A stretch of DNA of 64,000 bases from Euryodendron excelsum (Eukaryota > Streptophyta > Magnoliopsida > Ericales > Pentaphylacaceae). Under the pieces are notes generated by a model. The model was not told the DNA's origin and made no database searches. It saw only the letters and a list, made by a program, of their open reading frames with translations. Each line of letters starts with the position of its first letter. The stretch's first letter is position 1. The translations under genes and the position numbers were made by a program. The DNA lies in the NCBI GenBank assembly GCA_033060915.1, contig CM065380.1, positions 46,372,001 through 46,436,000 on the forward strand, written 5' to 3'. This document shows positions 1 through 10,940 of this stretch, piece after piece.

Positions 1-679
1 TTCCCCGCACTTGTCCTGCATCAAACTAGCAAATACAAGATTCACAATGAATGAATCTCCAACTTCTTAACCGAAGCTTTCGACAGCGTTTCACAGCCCA
101 GTTACCTCCCATAAGGTGAGTCCTTGCCCTGAACTGCTTTGCTTAAGAACTGCATAATTAGAAAGTCTGCTTATTCATCATATTGCTCCACATTTGGATT
201 GTGGAGCAACATCATAGTGAAGATAAATTGAAAAATCCTCTTCCCCTCATCTTTGAATAAAGGTCATATTTGTGTTTCTTGGAAGGGCCAAGAATCATAG
301 ATGTAAGCATCGAGCAAGGGATCACCCCTGGGCGAAGAAAAAGGTTCTTACACACCCCACCTTTAGCAAGGAGTGATATGATCCAGTGACTGGCACAAAA
401 AGGACAAGAAGAATAAATAAAAGTAGATTGAGATTTAGGAAAGAGAGCATCCGGGAATTTAACTAAAGGTATAAACCTAAGTAGAGCTGCATGGTGGAAT
501 AGGATACATGTAGCTGACCTAAGTATTCTGATGTCTTATGTCCTCTTCAACCCCTTGTCCTCCTTATGCTATTGTAAGTGTTAGCCTAGACGACAATGTA
601 GTTGGTGGATCGACCTTATTATGGATAACATAGAAATTGCATGCACTAAGACTTGATAGCAAATTCTTAAAGAATCTTT
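1..679. other. Intergenic, no gene seen
   Basis: AT-rich DNA with only short open frames. None has splice signals or a recognisable protein family. I see nothing here that supports a gene. Confidence 0.6.
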
Positions 680-838
680 TTTGATGACCAAGGGACGTGG
701 ATATCCCCACCTTTGGCAGGACTAATCCCCTTGGACACCTGAGCACACTCACCACACAAAGGTATTGGGTAATCTGGGAAAACACCAGAAGGTCTGCCAC
801 CCATGGGAGGATTGAACTCGCGACTATTTGCACTAAGT
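680..838 (-). mobile_element. SINE, 5'-truncated, with 10-bp TSD
   Basis: A 159-bp insert is flanked by identical 10-bp direct repeats AAGAATCTTT (670-679 and 839-848). On the minus strand it carries GAGTTCAATCC, a near match to the RNA polymerase III B box of tRNA-derived SINEs, close to its 5' end. It ends in a short A-run next to the TSD, as non-LTR retroposons do. No A box is visible upstream of the B box, so the copy is probably 5'-truncated. The TSD and the B-box-like motif are seen directly; the SINE class is inferred. Confidence 0.7.
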
Positions 839-848
839 AAGAATCTTT

Positions 849-2235
849 CCCGCAATACTAAGGTAACTAGTAACAACTAGTCTAAAAGATATATGGCATA
901 ATCTTTCACAAACATAAGGATTTAATGTCATGTGCGAGGGCATGCATTGACAGAAACAAAGTTCTTTTTGTAGATTTAAGACAGATGGAAAGGCTTTAGT
1001 TTCTCCAGTTTTTTCTCTTCCTATTTTAAACCATGCGAGAAGTTATTAACGATGATTTGAAACCAGAACCAGATAAAGAACAAGTCAAACTTTCAATAAA
1101 ATCCATTTTCAGGTTCCCAAACCACCCAAAATACTGCTGTTTAACGATGACATGAGTTCTACAATAGAGTTTTGTCGTTAAGATTCTAGAATTGAACCTT
1201 CATCAACATAACGCTCATGCAGGATCTATGTAATGCACCCTTGAGGTCTATGCAGATTCACCTTTTCATAGAGTCAGAAAATCAACTACACCACTTTCAT
1301 TATCATTTCCGCAAATATTCTGGTGTCAAACAGTGCATTGAGGATCTTAGGAGAGGGTTGTTATTTATTTATTGGCTTGTTTGTCGGTTTAGATATGGTT
1401 AATAGTTACTGGAGGGTTAAGGACATAGGTGTTGAAAGAGTGTATGGGTTTGAACCTAAGTAAATAAGGAAACAAATGATGACTTTGGGGCCCATTCTGG
1501 GTGCTGTGGATGGTATCTGACACAAAAACCTTTCGGGTTTCTTTGTGCGCGCTAGGTTGACGGAATGAAGAGAGAATAGCTTAGGCTCGTACAGTAAGGC
1601 TTAATGGTAGGAAAAGCATAACAAAAGAGATCTGGTTGTGGCTTTATGTGGCCTGAAAGTACAGAAATTTAACGCTATGTATGGTACGAAGGCAGGAAAA
1701 CTGGAGCAAGGGCAAAGAAGAAGAGAAGGTAAGTGCACTCCTATGGAAGAGATTGGAGGTTTCCTCTATTTCATTTAGGAACAAATGGATGAGAGGAAGG
1801 AAGAAAATGGTTAAATATCCTCAACAATTATAGCATTTATTTTTTCTACATTAACCAACTTCATGGGGGACAATATCATAAATGCATGTTTTCCTTTTCT
1901 TTAAAAAAAAAAAATGAACTCTCTTTCCTTCTCCTCATTAGTCCAAAATTGGAAGGACAGAAACCCTGGGTACAAAAGGGACTCTTCCCTCCCCACATGG
2001 TCCTTACCAAACAAAGGAAGCACATTCCTTTCGTTCCCAACCCATCTAAATCCTCCTAGAACACATATATAAATAACCAAGAACACAACTTGACACCTAC
2101 TATGACCCATGGGTTACCACTACAGCTCGTACTCATAAATTTCTGAAATTACAAAGATACCATCAACCATTAAACATTAAAATATATAGAAAGCTAACCA
2201 GCTACACTACAAGATATAGGCATGAACTTAAGGAC
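849..2235. other. Intergenic, no gene seen
   Basis: The longest frames (about 60-70 codons, for example 1217-1402 plus and 1901-2110 minus) resemble no family I know and lack gene context. I see no supported feature. Confidence 0.55.
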
Positions 2236-2634
2236 TCTACCCTAACAAACACGACACTTCGTGCATGGCGGACATGACACTCCTCGGACACTCCCCCAAT
2301 GCGAATCGGACATGAGTCTAAATTTATCCTATAGTTTTAAAAAATTTTAGAACCAGACACAGTTTAGACACTCCATTCCTTAAACACAACTTAAATATAT
2401 TGCAAATTTGAAAAAAAATCATTTCAGATCCAATCGTAAAATAAAAAAAAATGTGGAATTACACTAAATTTGATGTTTAAGCTATGGAATATATGGTTTT
2501 AAGTTTAAAGAGTGTTAACTTGCGATTTCTCATTATCTTCAAGTAAAAGTATATAAATATGCAGTTTTGTCGCGTCGTGATTTAAATTATTTTAAGATTG
2601 CTGGTCTGCATGCCTGCGCCCCATTCGTGCTTCT
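2236..2634. mobile_element. TIR repeat family, copy 1
   Basis: The interior is rich in GACAC/GTGTC-type words (CGGACATGACACTC, TCGGACATGAG). The right end reads TTCGTGCTTCT, the same terminal word as the copies at 3935-4398 and 4746-4762. The family looks like a short non-autonomous DNA element (MITE-like). This copy is worn and its left end is imprecise. Confidence 0.45.
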
Positions 2635-3934
2635 GAAACTCTACCATAACTCACACTAAAAAAACAAGCTCCCAAGTGGGTCCAGCCTCATCCAACATGT
2701 GCCAAATCAAGGCTCAAGCCTTGAAGGCATGACACATCTCTTCTGAGCCTTTTGCTCACCTTAGGAGGCGCTGCCAGCCACTTGTCTCCATCATATTCTT
2801 TCACTATTATTTCATAAATGACAATACAAGAATCAATTGATCTTTGCAGATGTAAATCTTGGTAATATTTTCCTATTTGATAATAAACTTGGAACAAAGC
2901 TTTTTTTTTAGCCTCCTTTTTGCACTATGAGAAGCTACATATTTTCTTTTTCACGTAGTGACCATTAAAAAGATGCCAAGGGGGAGATGCCTTAGCAAGA
3001 AGCTATCTCTTTCAATTGAAGCAAAATTAGACACTCTAGAATATTGTGTATTCTTACATTAAACCCCTCAAAATTTGGGATTTTGAAAGTTCTACCAGAT
3101 ATACATGAATATCCCAAATAAATCAGGATCCCTAACTACTCAACGTTCTGTTTTCTTCTCCCCCCCAATCCTTAAACAGCCATAAATTGGAAGAGAGGAG
3201 GAGGGGAGAGGCAGGGGACAAGTTTCTCAAAAGTCTTCCTTCCATAAGTAATTACATTTCTATTACAAACACTAAAATAATATACCTTTCCCTAAGTTTT
3301 GTACACTAAATTTCATCCTATAATCTTACTTGGATGATGATGAATCAATTATCAGTATGATATCAATTAATTCAATGTGTCAAACTATTCACCCAGTAAC
3401 CCATATGGTCGAATCATCTTCCATACACCAATTCTTTTTTTGAATAAGACTTTTGTAAGTCAATTCGTTTTCGCAGTCCAAAAAATATTTTGGTCTTGAA
3501 AACAAGTTCAGCTGTACCATGAAGCATGGACACAACACAAAACAGATAAACCAAAAACGAGTTCCTGAAACACCAAAGAAGAACATTCCTCTTGACAGCC
3601 CTTACAATTTTGAAAGATATATTTCAATGTTTTTGATAACCAACCTAGTAAACAAAATATCACCATTCAAGACTTGAACACAGAAATTACTCAAATTAAA
3701 ACAAGAATTGCGCGACCTAAAAATTGATTGTCATTTTGTCAAAAACTGATATTGCTAATCTTACTAACCAATTTATACTCCTCAACACTAATCCTTCCCC
3801 CTCACGAATGTCTCTCCCATCCAATGAAAATAATATTAATCCAATGACATATTTGTTATTCTACAACAAATAACTTATCAAAAGTGGAATGTTAAATTAA
3901 CAATAATTTTTAATAAAGAATAAAAAATCCATAC
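2635..3934. other. Intergenic, no gene seen
   Basis: AT-rich, with short frames only and no splice-linked coding sequence that I can recognise. Confidence 0.55.
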
Positions 3935-4398
3935 CTAAGAAGCACAAACATTTCTAAGTCAAACACCGTATTGGACATGACACTCGTCAGATACTCCCTC
4001 AACATGTGTCGGACATGCTTCCAAGAGTATCTTATTATTTTATCATTTTTTTAGAATCAAACACTTAAGGGACACACATGTCCATCAATTGGACACCCCT
4101 ATCCATAACTTTTGGGTAGAAAACAAGTTGTCTAAAGAAAATAACTTAGAATCCAATTACAAAATAAAACTTAGAATTTTATTCCTAATTTGAAGTTTAA
4201 AGTATGAAATACGCGGTTTTAATTTTCATCAGTATTATCATACACTTTTTTCATTATCTTTGAGTAAAATATTTTTATCTATAACATATATAAAAAAAAC
4301 AATGAATATGTAATCTTGCCGTGTCATGTCCTGTATTTTTTAAAAATCGTCGTGCCGACGTCTCCATATCGTGTCGTGTCCATGTCCTTGCCTCTTAG
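3935..4398. mobile_element. TIR repeat family, copy 2
   Basis: The left end CTAAGAAGCACAAAC is mirrored by the degraded right end GTCCTTGCCTCTTAG, giving terminal inverted repeats of about 15 bp around a 464-bp body. The interior shares GGACATGACACTC and the words around TGTCGGACATG with copies 1, 3 and 4. There is no coding capacity. It is probably a MITE; the superfamily is undetermined and I see no clear TSD. Confidence 0.5.
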
Positions 4399-4559
4399 CT
4401 CCATATTCTTTCTCTTCCTGATTCTAGCACTAATCTTAATTGCATCCATGAAGGTTTAATCCCCACCAAACACTTTGAAAAACCCAAAGAAAGATTATCT
4501 CCTACCATATCCAATGCAAGTAATTTTCTAGTATCTTAAGTTATTTTCTTCAATCTTAC

Positions 4560-4762
4560 AAATTTCAAGTGTTTAAGTGATGTATCCGTAAGTCCCTCAA
4601 GTGTCTGAACCGTATTTGGTTCTAAAAATTTAAAAATAGTAAGACATGTTTGGACGTTTGTCCAACAAGTATTGCAAGAGTGTCGGACCTGCGTCGTGTT
4701 TGACACGGACACGAACACAGACACAAGCACAGCACCTTCTTAAAAGTGTTTGTGCTTCTTAG
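4560..4762. mobile_element. TIR repeat family, copy 3 (partial, inverted)
   Basis: It ends in GTTTGTGCTTCTTAG, the exact inverse complement of the left end of copy 2. The interior contains GTGTCGGACC and a run of ACACGGACACG-type words. It lies inverted about 160 bp from copy 2, so the pair could fold back. Its far end is not clear. Confidence 0.45.
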
Positions 4763-6135
4763 CAACTATAATATTTATGTACTCGTAGATAGAGACATTT
4801 AGTTCATTTGCCAATCCTCATCTAATCATTGGGTACCTATTTGATGATTTAGTCACACTTGATTAGAAAAGAAGTATCCAATTTGGAAAGCATAAAACTA
4901 TACGTTGGATCTCATGCCACTCAAGAAAATATTTTGGCACATGGTAAAGCATCCATGGCAGCAAGTCGAGTCTTGTTTTATATTTTAGGATATGATTCTG
5001 ATACAATTCTATTTATGTTACATCAAGATTTATAAGTCAATGACACTTAAATTTTCAATTTTGTGGAAAACGGGCTATAGTAATGGTCCGTGGATCTCCT
5101 TTTGGATAAAATCATGTTATTAGGTAATTGTGTATTTAGATACAGTCTTTAGGAGGTCCAAGATAGGCTTACTAGTTAAAGTTTCAAAGTTAGGGAGTAT
5201 GGTCATAAGGAAAGCAATAAGTGGCCTTTTGATGTTGTGGAGTTGAGATTTTCATCATTTTGGCTTTCAAATAAATTCTTATTTTCTTCTTTACTTGTTA
5301 TGGATATCTTGGGAGTAGTGAAGCTTTAGATGTGTAACTGTTGCATTTGATATCTTCTATCTGTATATAGATTACTCCCTTTCACTCCCTGGTGCCTTTG
5401 AGCGTTCAATAAAAATCTAAGAAAAGGGGGACTTGAAGTTTATTATTCCAGAGTTCTAGTCATAGTCAAGTGGGATAGCTGCATCAGGCTAGGAAATCAG
5501 AGTATTCCTTCTATTCAATTAAGTAGACTTTGAGAACTTGAGAGAGAAACCTCATAGGATGTGTGATACAGCCTAACCTTAGGATTGAAGCCTATAGATT
5601 CTTCAACTCTTCAATTACGAGTTCGTTATTTTAGTTAAAACGAGGGCCTGTTTTCTTAGTTCTTCATCCCAAAAACCCTAGTTCAGGAAAATTTAACCTT
5701 TCCCCTGTCCTATCCTATATTGTATTCAACTAATTATCCATAATCCCAGAAACACGTCATTTTTTAAACCAAGACAATTCAAAACCCTTCTCATGAATCT
5801 CATCTAAAACCCTTGGCCAACCACATAATCAATCACAGGCTGCATTATTCTAAGTTTTCCAACTTGTCTTCTATCACTACATAGTGCACCAAGGAAACTT
5901 AAAATCTCAACTTGGAAAGCAACAGGAGATTGAGAGTGCCTAGCCCACTAAAGCAAAAGCCACCAGTATTCAAGCCATATAATCATATTATCTCCCATGT
6001 GCTTCCAGTAGACAACCTAGTGGGAGTGCTTCCAGTAGACTACCTAGACAAGACTTTGACGACAGGGTCACTACCATTAAATTTGCAAGCAAGCCAGTAC
6101 AGCACCTACCAAGTCACACGATCACTGGAAGGTGA
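4763..6135. other. Intergenic and 3' UTR of the RRM gene
   Basis: The right part (from about 5.9 kb to 6135) is probably the 3' untranslated exon of the minus-strand RRM gene, because the splice acceptor at 6140-6142 opens an exon that runs into it. The open frame at 5912-6145 on the other strand is not treated as a gene. Left of about 5.9 kb I see nothing supported. Confidence 0.5.
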
Positions 6136-8695
6136 TCATCTGTAAAATATGTATGGTTATGACAAGGAGGAGAGGTCATAAAAATTTGGCGAATTTTTTC
6201 TTACTCATAAAGTGATTTTTTCATAGTCAACAACCTGAGCAAATCTAAACTAAACTAAACTGCTAAAATTCATTCAACAGAACACCATACTATCAACTTC
6301 TCAAGAGTAGACTAAACTGCGAAAAATTTTCTCTGTTTGTAGGACTGACTTATACAACATGCAACAAAGCATGCAATGAAAAGCACAACAAAGTACTCTT
6401 CATAAAAACTAGTATCCATAGTTTGTACCCCACACCCAAGAACCAGATCCACTTTTAACTACAAAGACCAAAGGAATGACTATTAGGGAGGGAAAGGTAT
6501 AGATTTGGTGCGCATACAATGTAATGTGTTCCACTCATAAAGTCACATAACAAAAATCAGAAGTCATGAGGGACAAGTTGCCAAATGCATGAAATCACAT
6601 AAAGATAAAGATATGATAACAACTGAACCAAAACTTGAATAGTCTCAAAGATAAGACATAGCAGCTTATAAATTTTTCTAAAACGCAAAACATCTTGACG
6701 TGCAAACAAGAAATGAAAAGTTTATTACTTCCAAATCAAACCAAACTACTAAAGCAGAATTCAATCATCACACTCATGCTAAACATAATAATTAGACCAG
6801 GATAGCAAAAGAAAGAAAAAAAATCAAAGCCAATAAAAGAAAATAGTCACCTGCCCCTCGAAACAGCGGCATCCAACTCCTCATGCGATGAGGGGAAAAG
6901 CTCTATATAGCGATTTCCAAGTGTCATTCTGTCCTTTTCCATTGCAGCTTTTGAATCTTCTGCACTAGCAAATTCCACAAAAGCTTCCCCGGTTGACCTT
7001 CCTTCTGAATTAACCGTAATATGAATTGAGTCTTCTGAAAGCACAAAATCCTTAAAGAAATCCATAATATCATCCTTGCTAGCTGAGAATGGCAATCCCC
7101 TCAACCGCAATACTTCTGTGTGTTCAGCTGAGTCCCTTCCATCATCAGATGGTTTTGCTCTAGAGACACTTCGGTGAGGTGAACCACCACGTGAATCTGA
7201 AACTTCATTTGCTATGGCCTTATAGTATTCCTGCCTTTTGCTTCTGAAAACCTCAACATACCTCCTACCAATGTTCTGCCTATTCCTCTGAAGAGCAAAA
7301 TCCATTTGAAGAGGATATGCCAAAACACAATAAGCCTCCCCTGTGAACTTCCCATGCTTGTGGACAAAAAGAACATCAACTAAGTCAATACCATGGAGGA
7401 ACTCTGCGATATCAGCTTCTGAGCAATCAAATGGAAGGCCTCGAAGTCTGACAACAGGGAAAGGAGGTGGCTGGCCGATATAAGAATAAGGAGGAGGATT
7501 ATACATAAAACTTGAACCAGGAGAAGTCCCATAGAATGAAGAACCCTGATCAATCAGACGCTGCCGTTTCGGACCCATTTCACGCCCATCACCAACATCC
7601 CCATATCTACTTCATACCCATTGGTCCACAAAAGAAACACACGTAACAATCACTTATCAGTGCTACATCAAAAATCTACATTATTGTACTATGTTTTAAC
7701 TCTTAACCTTAAATTCTCATTTTCTTGAACATACAATCAAGAATAAGGGGACCTGAAAGTGGAAGCAAATATGGCTTCTTCATATCTCAACTTAATTCAA
7801 AAGTTGGTCCCTGCAAGGGACTGTGAATGACACTGCTGCTTTCAAACCCATGTCAAAGTCGTACCATAAGTCAACTGCTTCATTTTATCTGCCTAACACG
7901 TTTTCAAATCTAAACAAAGTGCATCAAAGAAAAGAGAACAAAACAACGAGAGAGAGAGCGAGAGAGAGTTGTGGGTTCTGACTATGCTCATTAAACTCAA
8001 AATATAGTTCTCGTAAGATATGAATTGATTCACTTCGTTTCAAATCTGCATCAAAAAGCCATTAATACAAACCCCTCAAATCCAATTAAAACAACAATAG
8101 TCTACTCAAACTAGCTAGAGATTATGTGAAAATCAATGATTTACATTCTTCATCATACATCTTCAAATCAGAACTATGTCAAACACAAGAAAGAAAAACG
8201 CAAACAAGCCAAAGAATGACTTCTGGTATATCAACCAAATTCATAATTCACGGTTCACCCTAAAAAAAACCTCAATTTTAGACTGTGCCACACCTTTATC
8301 AGACCAATCAATACTAGCACTTACAAAGCATTTACGACACACCAAACACAAACTACACAATCAAGGCAAAGATTATGCTAAACACTTTTCTTGGACAGCT
8401 TAGTATCAGAACAACATAAACCCCTAAAGAAACAAAAGGAAATTACAAAGAAGTAAAATTTGGGGCATCTATAATATAATCATAAACTATTTTTACCGTG
8501 AAGAATGTTTGAAAATATGAGTAGGCACGGGTTATTCCTAATTCGTACAAAAGCACGTTTACATACATACATACATACATACAGATACATATATCTATAT
8601 AAATCCGAAGGAACATCGAGAGAGAAAAAGGAGAAGGAAGAAGGGATTGCATGAAAGATTGTTACTGAGACGCCAACTTACCCTCTGTAGAACAT
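6136..8695 (-). CDS. Two-RRM RNA-binding protein (hnRNP F/H-ESRP-like)
   Basis: Three coding exons join into a 257-residue protein: 8695-8682, 7606-6851 and 6139-6136. Exon 1 encodes only MFYRG and ends at GTAAGT. Exon 2 resumes after a TAG acceptor and continues YGDVGDGREMGPKRQR. Exon 2 ends at CAG/GTGACT and the last exon supplies A plus TGA, giving a C-terminus of SRGR. Two quasi-RRM domains are visible, at about residues 56-130 (RLRGLPF, RRYVEVF) and 169-242 (RLRGLPF, NRYIELF). They are preceded by a Pro/Tyr-rich stretch and joined by a Ser/Arg-containing linker. Such proteins bind G-rich RNA and act in nuclear RNA processing. The N-terminus, domain order and C-terminus match plant hnRNP F/H-type proteins such as the Arabidopsis At3g20890 family (from memory). 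The gene looks intact. Confidence 0.9.
8561..8582. repeat. (ACAT)n microsatellite
   Basis: About five ACAT units lie in intron 1 of the RRM gene. A short imperfect (GA)n run is also present in the same intron at about 7949-7969. Confidence 0.8.
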
Positions 8696-10204
8696 TTTCA
8701 CTTTCCCAAGTGCCAGCCAACTGATCTTTTCTTTTTTTCTCCTTCCCGAGCGGTGAAACAGGGTGTGCAGAGAGCAGATAAATACGATTTCTTTGTCTGT
8801 TTATCAGGGACGGCTCAACCCTAGGCCAGCAAGTCAAGCACTCCAAAATCTAATTTTCTTTTTTTTTAATACAAATATATCATTTTGATCAATAAATAAA
8901 TAAATTGCACAATTTAAAAAAAAAAAATTCAAGGCTCCAAATTTATTTAAAAAATTACATGTCAGAGTTTAAACCTTATATAGCTTATATAATTTTAGTT
9001 TTTTTTTTTTCTTTTAACAAAAAAGCTCAAGTCCATAGGAGAGACAATGTCCTAGAAAAAAAAAATTTTAAATTAACTATATTAGTTAACTCTGAAAATT
9101 ACTGGTTTAATCCCAAAAAATTATATAAATAAAAGAGTTCTTGAAGGTACTAACTTTTTAAAAACCTTCCATGTTAGGTCCCATGTAACTTTTAGAAAAG
9201 AATTGTCGTACAGATGGGAATTAGATATTTTTAAAAAAGAAAGATTCAAACTCAATATATTAATTAACTTTACAAGAAGGAAAAAACACAACAAATTAAA
9301 TATATAAAAGACCTCATGTATTATGAAAGGAAAGTGATGCTTCCATGGTTCATGCCATTGAGCTAACATTTGAGTTTTCATGTTTTTGTACCCTCTTCTT
9401 TTTCCTTTTTTTTTTCCTTTTAAAACCTTGTTTGGTAAAGCAGTTAATCCTTAAAAATTCATGAGTTTTGTTATTAAGTAATATTTTAAAATTTGAACAG
9501 TTAAGTAAATCCGAAAAGTGTGCGGATAAAAGGATCAGTGATCAATTATCACGTTAATAGAAATTGAATTATGATGTTATAATTACCTTATAATGTGTTT
9601 AAAATAAAACAATGGATAAACTAAATCATAATATATTTAAAATATAATAATAAATATGTTTATCTAAAATATATTATAATCATTTAAAAAAATCCAAAGC
9701 ATACTTAAATATTTCTTAAAAGTTTTTTTGTTCAGAATAGCAAAGTATCAATATTTTACCGTATTTTTCAGAAATGTGCCAATTTCTTTAAGCAATTCTC
9801 ATATTCACTCGAGATCATCCTAATATATTTCAAAATATCATGAAATTTGGTGTGTCATAGGGAATAGTGTGGAAGCAAATGGAATCTCTCCCAAGAATAA
9901 TATTTCATGATAAATATCAAATGTAATAGAGGTGATATGCATTTATGACATCACTAAGGGCCAAACGGCGGAAAAAAAGAAGCTTCATATTGCTATAGAA
10001 AATGAATATTTATATAGAATTTATCATTAGAAAGATGTAGTTAAGTGATAATCATTCACTTTAAAAAATTAATAATTTTAAATTATAAAAATATTACTAT
10101 CACATAATTCAAGTGAGTTTTTTGTACATTTTTAAAATAAAAAAAAATTCTCAAGGGGAAAAAAAATGTCGAAAGGGTTGTCTCCCTGACCAAGATTCCA
10201 TTTC
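8696..10204. other. 5' flank of the RRM gene, otherwise no gene
   Basis: The first roughly 150 bp above the ATG at 8695 should hold the 5' UTR and core promoter of the minus-strand RRM gene. I could not fix a TATA box with confidence. Beyond that the sequence is AT-rich with poly-A and poly-T runs and no recognisable coding exon. Confidence 0.45.
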
Positions 10205-10234
10205 ACAGCCTGTTTGGAACTTGAGGGATGAAAG
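10205..10234. mobile_element. Left arm of a split MITE-like repeat, with TSD GAAAG
   Basis: ACAGCCTGTTTGGAAC (10205-10220) is an exact inverted match to GTTCCAAACAGGCTGT at 41261-41276, 31 kb away. Words such as CTGTTTGGAAC are typical ends of plant hAT-like MITEs. The inner sequence runs into GAAAG (10230-10234), the TSD of the copia-type LTR that starts at 10235. The whole nest therefore sits inside one older small repeat. The superfamily is inferred. Confidence 0.6.
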
Positions 10235-10940
10235 TGTTAGACCAGATGGCAACGTAAGAAGGGGATGAATTGGTTTTAAACAATAATTCAATAAATAATT
10301 TCAAATTTAAAAATTCTAACTAAATATTTAAACAAATATTAATCAACCAATAATATGTTATAAATAAATACAAACAATTCAAACTACAAAGTAAAGGAGA
10401 TAGAGAGAAGAGAATATGACACCAAGATTTATCGTCGTTCGACTTCAACTCTAAAGTCTACGTGCACTCTCCAAGGCTTCTTCGTTGAAATTTTTCTCCA
10501 CTATATCCAAACTGTAAATATAGGCACTAGCCTTTTAACCCAGACGCTAGTCCTCTTTTACAACTAGTTTTTTTCCACAGATATTAGTCACACCCCTCAA
10601 ATTAATTTTTACACAGGTACTAGTCACACCCAACAAAATGATCCCTCACTCTAACTAAGTTTTATACAGATGTCAGTCACACTCAACCCCTAGCTATTTT
10701 TCCTAGCTAGTCTCTCCCTTGCAAGAAGAAATAACAAAAGGACAACCACCCTTGCTTACAAATAAATTATTTCAAAGAATGACTATGCTGATGAAACTTT
10801 CAAAACAATACAAGATAAAATACAATGAAACTCTCAAAAACTTTGTAGAATGAATATAACTTTGATGCACAAACTCTTATTATTCTTGTTCTCTTGTGTT
10901 TTGTTCTTCAGGTGTATCTTTATTTATAGATGAAGAATTG
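10235..10940 (-). mobile_element. Copia-type solo LTR, first part (split)
   Basis: It begins TGTTAGACCAG and matches 38689-39380 closely along its length. It stops at AGAAT (10936-10940), the TSD of the Ogre-type LTR that interrupts it, and resumes at 35570. The rejoined LTR is about 1.8 kb, begins TGTTAG, ends CCAACA at 36669 and is bounded by GAAAG on both sides (10230-10234, 36670-36674). It is therefore a solo LTR. Orientation is taken from the related gag-bearing copy at 36.8-41.1 kb. Confidence 0.8.

Noticed and set aside
5912..6145. 77-codon plus-strand frame
   Set aside because: It lies opposite the 3' exon of the RRM gene and has no recognisable domain.
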